Assembly: GCA_002104935.1 (NCBI GenBank)
Contig: MCGT01000003.1
Coordinates: 62,001-126,000 of the forward strand
Direction of reading: 5' to 3'
Length of the DNA stretch: 64,000 nucleotides
Source of the DNA: Hesseltinella vesiculosa
Lineage: Eukaryota > Mucoromycota > Mucoromycetes > Mucorales > Cunninghamellaceae
In this document: positions 54,395 to 64,000 of the stretch, piece by piece
Layout of the letters: each line of letters starts with the position of its first letter
Position numbering within the stretch: the first letter of the stretch is position 1
Translations under genes and position numbers: made by a program
The notes under the pieces: generated by a model
The model's input: the letters and a program-made list of their open reading frames with translations, nothing else
What the model was told of the DNA's origin: nothing
Database searches by the model: none

Positions 54395-54752
54395 GGAATG
54401 CCATTACGGATCGCTTGACGCCAATTTGTTCATAGATCCAACCTGTAAACACACTCATAATGACATAGACTAGACCTTGGATATTTGCAAGCCATGTGAT
54501 TGCGGTCAAATTGACTCCGAAAACCTCCCCCGTCAAGCTTGGCACGGTGCTGAATGTAAATTGGAAAACAGAAGTAGCAGTGCGCAGCACGATCAAAATA
54601 ATTAAGGCAATCCATGCTTGAGGGTAAGTTCTGAATACAATATCTCCATGATGGTCATCATCATGTGATTGCCGAAGTCGAGGGGTGCTGCCTCCTGTTG
54701 ATGTGCTCAGGGTTGTGTCATCGTCCAGCGATTTTTTACTGCGCAGAACCAT
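52671..54752 (-). CDS. Major facilitator superfamily transporter, SLC49/FLVCR-like
   Basis: A multi-exon (at least seven) polytopic carrier read from the ATG at 54750-54752 to a stop at 52671. A hydrophilic N-terminus (SKKSLDDDTTLST) precedes twelve-helix-type segments: TYPQAWIALIILIVLRTATS, VFTGWIYEQIGVKRS then LLMAGFLCSIGAGARIIAIK, SMSIAFGTIF-type GMSIAFGTIFTQIIGPYGYT then DIQAGQLNAIAFFAGTIGC, and GFIIMAFMDLLRDDDGHP. The PYGY-D-QAG stretch is typical of the FLVCR/SLC49 group. The substrate cannot be inferred; haem, choline and others are known in the group. An intron (donor GTAATGG near 54405) contains a ~50-nt A/T homopolymer. The cytoplasmic C-terminus is long and His/Pro-rich. Confidence 0.82.
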
Positions 54753-55477
54753 TTACGTTATTACAAAAGAAAATACAAAAGAAAGATAAAAGTAGCTGCC
54801 TTGCCATTTTTTTTGAGTTTGAAGTCAATTGGGCAGCCACACATTTTCTAAAAAAAATCACCCGAATGCCCCGACCCCAACACTGTGCTCACCGAGAATG
54901 CTTCATCTTTCACCAGCTTGGGCCGCATTGAAACGAAGACAAAAAAGGACCTTGTTTGAGTATGATGCAGTATATCAATGCTTATGGGAATGTGAACTGC
55001 CGTGTTACTCATGATTACTGGCTGCGTTTACACTGATGCTATGCCTGTCAATATGAACCAAAGCAATGTTGTATTGATGGTATACCAGTGCCGCCCCGCC
55101 CCCCCCCCAAAAAAAAAGAAAAAAAAAAAAAAAAGAAGTCGGGCTGCTCGAGTGAGTGTGCTTTTTTTGAGTGAGCAAGTTAAATATGTGTCCTACGGGA
55201 TTTCCGCCATCAGTCGGTGATAGTCAGGTTCTGATTTGAGTCATGATTAGATATTTTTGATTGATGAAGCAGTCGAACGAACCACCAAATCAATTATCAA
55301 GTGCACGAGAGAGAAAAATCAAGTGCGTGCGAAATTATTATATGTACTCGTTCGCCAACCTTCTGCCTCTTCCATCCATTGACTGAGAGAAAGGCAATTC
55401 TAATCATAGTCATTCTATTTTGTACCTATATGCATAATTTAGGGTGAATTGACTTTGGACAATTTTGCACTGTGATT
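54753..55477. other. Gene-free, repeat fragments
   Basis: Includes a C9-A tract pair (55098-55135) and, at 55285-55340, AATTATCAAGTGCACGAGAG and CAAGTGCGTGCGAAATTATT, remnants of the GTGCACGC-type transposon ends. No coding frame. Confidence 0.45.
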
Positions 55478-56574
55478 TTTGATCAGATTGTCTGGGAGGT
55501 CCCTGGCGAAAATGGCCGATTTTTTGTATTTTTTAGCTGGAGAATCGGAGGTGTCAAAACGAAACTGATCTAAAGTTGGCTGGGCGACCTTCACCAATTG
55601 ACCTGATTTTTTCAGTATCATCCTGATGCATGCATTTGCGCACCTGTACAAAATTGCAGACCGATCTGATCACTCGATAGTGCTGTGTAGTGTTTACTTT
55701 TTTTTTTCAAAACGAAGAAAAAAAAATGGACCACCAAATTCAACTTCCGCAAGCGCCCTTCGATTCCAGAGGGTGCACACAAGGCTACTGGCTACTGCTT
55801 GTCGCTCGCGATGCGTGTCACAGGTTTGTTCACGCGCCCAATTCAGATGAAGTTTGTATGCGCGGCTACTGTTAATCAGCTAGTACCGGAATTGGAATCA
55901 CTGTTCCGGTAATTTGTCTGGGTAATTTCTGGCGGGACTTTGAGAAAAAGGAAACAGTATAAAAAAACCTTTATTTGATTGATATTAGTGCACTACTAGG
56001 GATTAATAAAATGACTTAACACTGCGAGTGCGTGGTATCATATACGTGCCAAAAGAAAGAGAAAAGAGAGAGAAAAGAAAGAAAGAAATGAAAAAGAAAA
56101 GCAGACAGGGAAAAGGAGGGAAATAAGAAAACGAGAGCGGCCCTTGCTTCTGAAAGCCAGTTTAACAAAGAGGCGTCAACTTTTAAACGCCTTGACCACG
56201 CATTTGGCGTGCCGGAAGGCGATCCAGCTTGTCCAGGGGAATGCCTACTGTCGCTAATAACCAATTGCCTTGTGTACACCCTCTGGAATCGAAGGGCGCT
56301 TGCGGAAGTTGAATTTGGTGGTCCATTTTTTTTTCTTCGTTTTGAAAAAAAAAAGTAAACACTACACAGCACTATCGAGTGATCAGATCGGTCTGCAATT
56401 TTGTACAGGTGCGCAAATGCATGCATCAGGATGATACTGAAAAAATCAGGTCAATTGGTGAAGGTCGCCCAGCCAACTTTAGATCAGTTTCGTTTTGACA
56501 CCTCCGATTCTCCAGCTAAAAAATACAAAAAATCGGCCATTTTCGCCAGGGACCTCCCAGACAATCTGATCAAA
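55478..56574. repeat. 1.1-kb inverted-repeat element with 308-bp arms
   Basis: Arms 55478-55785 and 56267-56574 are both 308 bp and nearly identical in reverse complement (TTTGATCAGATTGTCTGGGA... to ...CCAGAGGGTGCACACAAGGC, one visible difference being GTGCAC/GTGTAC). The unique centre (55786-56266) carries the AAACCTTTATTTGATTGATA block and a GA-rich tract. The outer halves belong to the same dispersed family as the outer ends of the 13-28 kb island and the copy at 46.1 kb. No coding capacity. Confidence 0.9.
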
Positions 56575-57639
56575 CATGAAAAAAAACAATCAGTAGGGAC
56601 AGCAATTATGTGATTGGCTGATCCGAGCTGTCGTAGTTTGAAATATCGGCTACCCGTCAAGAAAACCGGGGCCTCATCCGATGGCTTGGGAGGGTGCATT
56701 ACTGTGAACCATGGTGGTGGCTTTTTGGTGGCTTTTACCTACCTCAGTTCTCATCATCAATGGAATGGCGTGAAGCTACTTTGTTTTCGTTAACCGTTTT
56801 GAAATTAAAAAAAAAATCAAAGAGAAAAAAGTTCCCTTTTTTATTTCCGTGTGTGCATCGGTGTCACTGCCTTTTGCCATCATTCTTGGGCTGTGCCACC
56901 TCAGCGATCCTGCACGCAGAAATAAAAACAAAGATTTCCCAAGGCCTATCTTTTTATTTATACTGCACGTGTGCAATGCAAAGGTGTAAAAGGATTTTCG
57001 ATTTGTTTAGAAAAATTTTGAGTTGGCACAGGAATGCATTGGACCGTTCCTTTTTTGGAACAGAAAACAGACCTGCCATCGGAATCATGGTTCCGGGTGC
57101 GCCAAAAAAAGCAAAATGATTTCCTGTTTCAGGCATCTTTTCATCGCAAGTAAACAATGCTTCTTTTGAAAACACTTTTTGCATAGAAAACGCGGGGCAA
57201 AAAAAAAAAAAAATAGAACTATCCTTTTTCTACTAATTTTTTTTCTCCCCCCCCCCTCCAGCACCGTCAACAGCAAGATCATGCCTCGCTTCTTTTTCTC
57301 TATAGACCTAAAATCTCTTTTTTCCAACTCGAAAGGAAGCTCAAGGTAACAGAGCCCCTGTTTTTTTTAGATAACGTGCATTTGGAAGACGAAAAAGAGG
57401 GGCCGGGATCAAAATGTTCAAAGGGGCCATGACCTTTTTTTGTCCGTGTCGAATTATTGGCCAATCAATGGCCTGCTATATGCAGAACAAAGAAAAACCT
57501 CCCTGACTTTTTGAAATCTATATTCATTCACGTTTCAACATTGTAGAACACAGGACCCTGCATCCAAATGCTTGAAGACCAACCGTAAGTTTGAATAAGA
57601 ATTTTGAATGACGACTGTATCCTCAATGTGTTTATAAAG
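56575..57639. other. Intergenic, no gene recognised
   Basis: Frames at 56694 and on the minus strand lack family resemblance and splice support. A C9 run follows TTTTTTTTCTC near 57245. The last ~70 bases hold a possible short 5' exon with a GTAAGT donor at 57590 for the small gene below. Confidence 0.4.
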
Positions 57640-57887
57640 ATGTAGCAAAGGAAAGTTACAGAAATCCGTTAGTAGAATTTCAGTGGGAAGATACTAGTTT
57701 AAATTGGAAGCATCAAACTTTGGAAGAAATGAATAAAATGACAACCACGCCTAGACCACATCCTATCAAAACAAGATTGCACCAATTGGCTGACCAACGA
57801 CAGAAACATAGGCGCCAATATCTTCAGGAAAGGATGGATCAAGCATACATGGAAACGCTTTATCTTCAGTCACTACAAGTCAAATAA
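57640..57887 (+). CDS. Last exon of a possible small protein
   Basis: After an acceptor ATAAAG at 57634-57639, a frame is open to TAA at 57885-57887 with clear protein character: VAKESYRNPLVEFQWEDTSL then NWKHQTLEEMNKMTTTPRPH, and a Gln/Arg-rich helical end RLHQLADQRQKHRRQYLQER. A donor GTAAGT at 57590 (intron of about 50 nt) suits this acceptor in phase 1, but the upstream ATG at 57575 is in another phase, so the start is unresolved. I do not recognise the family. It is followed by a polyadenylation-like AATAAAC. Confidence 0.4.
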
Positions 57888-58767
57888 ACAAAGGCAGGGA
57901 GCCGACCTGTTTTATTTCAAGGTATTATAAAAATATCAAGGCTAGGAAGGGTAAACACCGTTCCATCCTTTTTTTTTTTTTTTTTTGGTCCCCTTTTTTG
58001 TGTGGTACAAATCAAAAAGCGATAACTTTATCTTGTTGCACAGAGTTTTGGTTTTTTTTGATGCGTGGCTCGTCTGTCAAAAAATGAAGGCTCGTCTCTC
58101 ATTGGTTTCAATGTGGGAAAAAAGAAAATGAGAAAATTACCATATTTGGACACGGTTCTTTTGGAACCTGCACAAAAGAAATGATCGTTTTTTTTGTTTT
58201 TGCTCTGCTATCGTGTTATCTTTTTATTATTATTATTATTATTATCGTTTAAAATCATTCTATTTTTGTGGCTCTCTAATAGGACACCATTATTTCCATG
58301 AAGCATACAAAAAAGAAGATGAGAGACCAATTTTTCAAAATTTAAACAATCGAGCTTGTTGCATTAAAAGAAAAAAAAAACTCCTCTAGCTGAGGAACCA
58401 ATGAGGGTTCGAAGGGACCAAGACAACCCGTAAGCCGGATTGTCAATTTTTTTTCCATGGTGGCTAAAGCCAATCGACTATGTTTGAGAGGATGGAACAG
58501 CATATTTAAAAAGGTCAATGAACGTTATACATTATTTTTTTTTGATAGCCCATCCAGTATTTTGAACATGAAGAAATGGTAGAAATTAGTCATTTTTTGC
58601 GGACAAAGCGAACGGGGTAAACATTTTTTTTTCGTTCTCCCCCCAAAAGAATATATAAAAAAAAAAAAGGATTAAACCCCCCGATCCTTTTTCTTTTTTT
58701 TCTTTTCCTTTTTTTTTTCAATCGTCTTCACTTTTTTTTTATCCAGCATCAAGCCAGTGAATTTTTT
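57888..58767. other. Intergenic, very A/T-homopolymer-rich; promoter of proline dehydrogenase
   Basis: Many T8-T18 and A8-A10 tracts, an (ATT)n microsatellite at about 58220-58245, and AATATATAAAAAA at about 58650, a TATA-like element about 115 bp upstream of the next start. The 58680-58740 leader is almost pure pyrimidine. Confidence 0.45.
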
Positions 58768-60955
58768 ATGTACAAAAGATCTTTGCCACGTATTTTGCGA
58801 CCGATGTTGACACCCGTGTCACATCCTGGCACAAGACATCCAATGATGCTTACCACCGTCTCAGGTCCTCGTTTCAACAGACGCATGTACTCTTCCTTCC
58901 CTCATACACGAACATCTGGTTGGAAGAAGCCTTTGATGTTAGGTACTAGCGCCATGCTGGTGGGTTTCCTGATGATGGATGACGTTCAAGCCGAGGCTTC
59001 ATCGCTTGTGAAAAAGGCAGCCTATCGAATGGGCCCTGCTGCTACTGTCGAAGATTTGAAGGATGAAGACAATTTGACTGCCTTCAAAGTACGGTCGACA
59101 TCAGACCTGTTGATTGGTCTGTTCGTCTACAAGCTTTGCACATTGCCATGGCTGGTGGAAATGTCTCCCTATGTGATCTCCTGGTCCCAGAAATTACATA
59201 TGGAATGGCTGGTGTATGCCTTTATCAAGAGTACCTTTTTCCAACAATTCTGTGGTGGCGAAACACCCGAAGAATGTATCCAAACCATGGACCAGCTTGG
59301 TCATCATGGTATCCGCTGTATCCTGGATTTGTCTGTCGAAGCTGACCTGCACTTGGAACAGGATGATGTGCCCCAAATGTACGATGAACTGTCCCAGCCA
59401 CTCGGCAAATGGTGGCGTCAAGAGCAAAGCGCCGATGTTATTGTCAACATGATCAGCCATTGTATCCGCACCGGTGCTAGAGGCTCGGCCAACGACAGTG
59501 GGCCTGGCACCCGTTCGTTTGCTGCTGTCAAGGTGACTGGCTTTGCTCCCCCCGAACTCTTGCTCCGACTCAATCAAGTCTTCACCTGCATGGAACAAAT
59601 CTTCCAGGCCAACCAAGTCGATGGCTATGTCGGCAGCGCCGCCCTGAACCAGGTTGTCGACCAAGTCCTACCTCCTTGCCAGTCTGAACAACAAGCTGAG
59701 CAACGCAACACGCTTGTCCAATACATGCATGAGCACCAACCCCAGATGGACCTTATCACCTTTACCCAGCTCTTCAGTTTGCAAGGCCCTTCGCGTGATA
59801 TATGGTGGTCTACGGAGGAGCACCTCCAGGAAGCTGACTGCCTACTGACCAAAGATGAGCTTGATGCCTATGACCGCATGATCAACCGAGTGGATCAAGT
59901 CTGTGCTGTTGCCTATCGCCTTGGCGTTGGTATCATGATTGATGCCGAACAATCATATTTCCAAGAAGCGATTGATCATGTTGCCATGAACATGCAACTC
60001 AAGTATAACCGTCGCGAAGAACAAGACCGAGCTCCCACTGTTTACAATACATGTAAATTCCGGAAAAAAAAACGTGTCGCAAATATTCATCACCCCCCCC
60101 TCTTTCCCCCTTAGATCAAATGTATACAAAGGTTGCTCGCTCCAAGGTGGAACGTGACGTGGAATGGGCCAAGCGTGAAAATTTCACTTTTGCTGCTAAA
60201 CTTGTGCGTGGTGCTTACATGGTGTCTGAACGAAAGGTAAAAAGGAAAAACTAGAAAAAAAATTTTTTTTGGGGGGTGTCAGGGAGAAACCTTTCGAGTC
60301 GGGTCAAAAAAAAAAGACCCAAAGGAGAGGGACTAGCAACGCCAATGTTTCCCCGCGGATTCTGACCCACAATTTTTTTTTAATTCATTAGCGTGCTTCA
60401 CAATTAGGTTATCCCTCACCTATCCATGATACCATTGATGACACTCACAACTCGTTCAACGGTGGTGTGAAGTTTTTGCTGGGCAAGTTACATGACCATC
60501 AACAGGCCACGGGCGAAACTTTGAATTCCACCACATCGCCGATTGTTTTCATGGTCGCTAGCCACAACCGCGAATCCGTCATCGGTACTGTCAAGGAAAT
60601 GGAACGTCAAGGTGTGATGGCTCGCTCAGGTGTTGTGTACTTTGGTCAATTGTATGGTATGCAAGATCAAATCTCCTATACGCTTGGCAAGCATGGTTAT
60701 GGTATCTTCAAGTACCTGCCTTTTGGTATGATTGACGAAGTCATTCCCTACCTGTTGCGTCGTGCCCAAGAAAACTCTTCGGTTCTGGGCTCGGTCAACA
60801 AGGAACGTGAATTGATGTGGATTGAGCTTATGCACCGTGTCAAGACTCAATTACGTTTGACCCCTTCCACGACCTCGTCCCCCGTCATAATCGCCAACAC
60901 CTCCGATACTGTCGATGAATCCGATGTTGCCATTTCCTCAACCACCACTGCCTAA
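58768..60955 (+). CDS. PUT1: Mitochondrial proline dehydrogenase
   Basis: FAD enzyme of the inner mitochondrial membrane that oxidises proline to pyrroline-5-carboxylate, the first step of proline use as nitrogen or carbon source. Three exons, 58768-60052, 60115-60236, 60392-60955, give 656 residues with consistent phases. A basic Ser/Arg presequence (MYKRSLPRILRPMLTP) is followed by a hydrophobic segment and the catalytic barrel: VGIMIDAEQSYFQEAIDHVA, FTFAAKLVRGAYMVSERKRA, VMVASHN-type FMVASHNRESV, VYFGQLYGMQDQISYTLGKH, GYGIFKYLPFGMIDEVIPYL and LLRRAQENSSVL. It has the insertion-bearing eukaryotic length rather than the short bacterial form. Confidence 0.96.
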
Positions 60956-61408
60956 TTTTTTTTTTCCTTGACCCTTTTTCCTCCTCGACCTTGGTCGATT
61001 TGCATTTTACTCTTTCGTATATCTATTGCCATTAGTTTTTTTCATCTGTACTTTTAGACTTCATAGGTAGGACGCCTAATGCCTATACCAAAAAATCTCA
61101 AAACTTTACCCAAACAAGTTTCTTGAGAACCTGCCCCCATTCATTTTTTTTTTTTTTTTTTTTGCTCCCTGGAAAAAAAGAAAACGTATTAGGAAAAAAA
61201 ATAAACCAATAAAAAATCACTTCAACTCTAACAATGGCAACAAAGTGACAAGAGGGAGTCTGTGCAACATGCTCCGATTGCTTTTTCCGGGTTGTTCAAG
61301 GGTCAGGTTGTTTCCGAGGAACAAACTTTTCAAGAAGTCCACTCAACTCTAAAGCCGTGTCACGCAAATGTTTTGATTAAATTGATATTTTATAGCCGGT
61401 TTGCTTAT
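60956..61408. other. Intergenic between convergent genes
   Basis: Likely 3' UTRs: a T21-type run at 61147-61163, AATAAACCAATAAAAAATC at about 61200. No gene. Confidence 0.5.
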
Positions 61409-62482
61409 CTAAGGGGGTGTCGCGGCCAATGTTGCTGAGACAGCGACGCTATATCGGATCCAATGGAGCATAATAGGTCGAATTTTTTCCAGCCAAACTT
61501 CTTGATCGGTCATGAGGCGGCCCGGCTCATTGCCATCCTGATGGATCGTAGGACGTTTGACACGAAACCATTCGCGATGAGTGGTTCCACAGGACTTGCA
61601 TTTGAAGCCACCCGCACTGGGATACAAGCTTGACAACTCTAAATGGATCAGTCGTTCCACGCGGTGCGAAAGAGGGCATTTCGTCCAGCGCTCAGCTTTC
61701 CTTTTGCTTTTGGACTGCGCGGAATACCTCTGTGAAGGCATGACGTCCAACAGGCGTGGATGGTAACCGCACCGATTTGACACTTGGTGCATACGTCGTG
61801 CCGGATTGGTGGAGCGGCCGATTTTGAAGTAGCAGTAGTGATCTGTCGATACGCGAGGTCCATGCATCAGGTGATACGCATACAGGTAGCCAGGTTCATC
61901 CTTTGTCGACACCGGTTTCATGATTTCTAGTTGCAATTGTCGTCGTTTTCGTGGTGATAGATTTTTATTGATCCACACTGGGCCAAAGAGTTTTGTGAAG
62001 AAAAAAGCTGAGTCAGTGAAAGATGGCAAATATGTTTATAAATATATATATTTACATGACCAACAGTCATAGAGCTTTGTGATTTGTGGTTTAGCTTGGG
62101 CGATGAGAGCGTCTTGACGACATTCTTGAGTTGGTTGGTCGTTCACGCTAAGGCTTGATGGTTGATCGTTGTACAGATCTGGCCGATGATCATGGCAATA
62201 GACAAGGGATGAATCTGTCGAACTCTGCAAAGGGATCTTTCGCATGCATTGCTTGCCGTCTTTTCTTGTGCCGGCACATTGCCGCACGATGATACTGATG
62301 GGCGCTGTCGTTGTTTTCTTTGCAGGGGCTAGGTGAGGTTGGTTTGCTGTTGGGCGAGAAGAAAGTAATGGTTTTGTTGCTACCATGGTTCTTATTGTTT
62401 GGGTCATCCAAGCCATTTGTTTTGTGCAAACACGAGCATCTCGATAGCATTGACGAAATGGATACAGGAATGTTGGTACCAT
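61409..62482 (-). CDS. T5orf172/DUF1766 (MUG113-like) protein
   Basis: Two exons (minus), 62056-62482 and 61409-62007, give 341 residues. The N-terminal half has a Cys-containing CAGTRKDGKQCMRK motif and a nearby C-H, a possible zinc-binding patch. The C-terminal half is a GIY-YIG-like T5orf172 domain: GYLYAYHLMHG, YCYFKIGRSTNPARRMHQVS, NRCGYHPRLLDVMP, KCPLSHRVERLIHLELSSLY and GFKCKSCGTTHREWFRV. This matches the fungal DUF1766 group that includes S. pombe Mug113, of unknown role, with a fold related to nucleases. The start is divergent from GPI1 with 94 bp between ATGs. Confidence 0.85.
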
Positions 62483-62576
62483 AATATTGGAAGAAGCACA
62501 GTGCGAAAAAAAATAATCAGATTTTTTTTCTCCTCCTGCTTTTGTTCGCGTTCTTTTTTTTTTTTTTTTTCCTCAG

Positions 62577-64000
62577 ATGGCCAGCCCTGACATTTACTGG
62601 CCAGCGCATTTATGTATACCCAATCATCGACCTGGCTATTTAGTAGGCTGGCACCATGCACCGTGGTCATTTTGTGTGGCAGCCATCATGTCTGATATTA
62701 ATGTACGATTGGTGTGATTTTTTTTTTGACGTAAAAAGCAAATTGTTTGATACCATTTGTTCATTAGCTCAGTGACATGACAAGGTTAATTGATCAATTC
62801 TGTACAAACGACAAGGATACCAACTTTAAACTGATCCACCATGTCTGTAATGATGCACCCACCATCCTAGGTCAATTTGTCCACGGCAGTGAATGCACAC
62901 GACCTCCTCCAGGTAAATTCCGTGCATCCGTGTTTGATTTTTTTCTTTTTTCTTCGTTGACTTTTTATCAATCTCCAATTAGATCGACCCTACTGGCTTA
63001 CACTTGAGCTTGATGATCAGTACCTACCCATGCCAAGGCAGGTTATCAATAAAAAAAGATGATGCATCCAGTCTGACATTTTTTCTGTTTTTTCTTGAAT
63101 ATACAGATCGCTCGTGGCGCATGGCAAACCGACGAGTCTGTCCTCGTTTCAAATCATACTGTTCGAACAACCCAACCCGGACCGGCTGCAATTTCTTGCC
63201 TTGGAACCCCTGGCTCTGGACATCACTGTCAAAGACAAGCATAAAGGCGAAGAAGACATCGTGGCCCAACAAATTGATCGCCAACAGCAACTGACCTTGC
63301 AAAATGAAGCAGCCATCATCCACAATGGTCGCGAACTCTTATGGCTACAGCAGGACGACTCAACAAGCGTGCTCAAACCCGTTCTTGCCGAGGCAAGTGC
63401 TTCATTTAAATGGGAAGCTGCAAACAATAGAAACAACTTACCTACTCACTACTCATAGATCAACTCGTCCTATTACTTGGAGCATGGTATTGGCGATATG
63501 CAGCGAGAAATGGAAATGCGCCAGCAAAGGAGTGGTATATCAAGGCGCTCGTTGTGGGAAGCATGTATCCAAGGCTGTCGTCTTGTCCATGCATGGGTGG
63601 TTGATGGCATGATCGTTGTTCCGTTACAGTATCTGCTACACAATGCAAAGAAGCTTGTCCTTGGTCCCTGGCTGTTCCTGGCTTTTCTTCTGTTTGCTCT
63701 GGTGGAAATGTCCCTGTATCTTTTGGCCTTGCGGATACCCAAGTTGAATGTCTCACTTAAAGACATTTCTGCTGCAGGTCAGTCATTACGGCCTCCTATT
63801 TGCCAGACTTTACCGTCTCACATTTCGCTTTATGATCAGGTCAACAAATCGATTTGCGGTTTCAGCAACTGTATTTTTGGCCAAGGCAGTATGTCAAACT
63901 ACGACGCCGCAACTGGGCAAACACAGCTCAGGCACGAGCATATTACATAAAGTAAGCGCGGAGCGTAAAATAACAAATGGCTCACAGCCTCTTTTTTAGC
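62577..64000 (+). CDS. GPI1: GPI-GlcNAc transferase subunit Gpi1/PIG-Q, 5' part
   Basis: Subunit of the ER complex that starts GPI-anchor synthesis. Exons 62577-62702, 62768-62912, 62983-63037, 63107-63392, 63459-63777, 63840-63951, and a seventh beginning at 64000; 347 codons plus two bases lie in the six complete exons. The N-terminus reads MASPDIYWPAHLCIPNHRPG then YLVGWHHAPWSF. A membrane helix (GPWLFLAFLLFALVEMSLYL) follows. The Gpi1 signature is QQIDLRFQQLYFWPRQYVKL then RRRNWANTAQARAYYI. Two introns (63038-63106 and 63393-63458) have GC donors. The pyrimidine tract with CCTCAG immediately before the ATG could also be a splice acceptor of a leader intron. The conserved C-terminal part lies beyond the window. 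Confidence 0.85.

Overview
This window is nuclear DNA of a filamentous fungus, most likely an early-diverging Mucoromycota (Mucorales-type) species. The evidence is housekeeping genes cut by many short GT-AG introns (about 50-110 nt), very short intergenic spacers, abundant poly-A/T tracts, fungal-type protein families, and Tc1/mariner and Ty3/gypsy transposon debris. The species cannot be named from sequence alone. Most genes are split, so I assembled exon models by hand from splice sites and checked phase; single long reading frames miss several genes (NOP10, the cytochrome b5 gene, most of GPI1).

Layout. 0.8-12.3 kb is a gene-dense block: a hypothetical acidic protein, an ammonium permease, and a single-pass membrane protein on +. 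Four tightly packed minus-strand genes follow: a CARM1/PRMT4-like arginine methyltransferase, THG1, NOP10 and NAA40. NAA40 is divergent from an ankyrin-repeat gene, with about 80 bp between start codons. 13.4-28.4 kb is a transposon island bounded by two ~1.4-kb inverted repeats. It holds a decayed Ty3/gypsy integrase, a spliced DDE transposase gene, a retropepsin fragment, a tRNA-Val(AAC) gene, LTR-like pieces, two long palindromes that share a core, and a complete Tc1/mariner element with intact transposase, perfect 42-bp TIRs and TA duplication. A tRNA-derived SINE-like element sits just outside the right repeat.

29.4-45.7 kb returns to genes: cytochrome b5-domain protein, FBXO9-like F-box protein, DUF4436-like membrane protein, mitochondrial PDK-type kinase, secreted RlpA/expansin-like protein with a Thr-rich linker, a very large ARM/SPRY protein, and a mitochondrial RsfS/Iojap protein sharing a 133-bp divergent promoter with it. 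46.0-48.7 kb is repeat DNA dominated by a ~1.85-kb array of 53-bp units with higher-order structure.

49.1-64.0 kb holds a tandem AAA ATPase (AFG2/SPATA5L1-like, with an unusual second Walker B), a small multipass protein, an MFS transporter, a 308-bp-arm inverted repeat, a small possible gene, proline dehydrogenase, a T5orf172/DUF1766 protein, and the 5' part of GPI1 (PIG-Q), whose model needs two GC-AG introns and is cut off by the window end.

Functional themes: nitrogen use (ammonium uptake, proline oxidation), RNA/ribosome and histone modification (THG1, NOP10, RsfS, PRMT4, NAA40, AFG2), membrane and cell-wall biology (GPI1, RlpA-like, DUF4436). I saw no secondary-metabolite cluster, CRISPR, rRNA, or giant-element hallmark such as DNA polymerase B.
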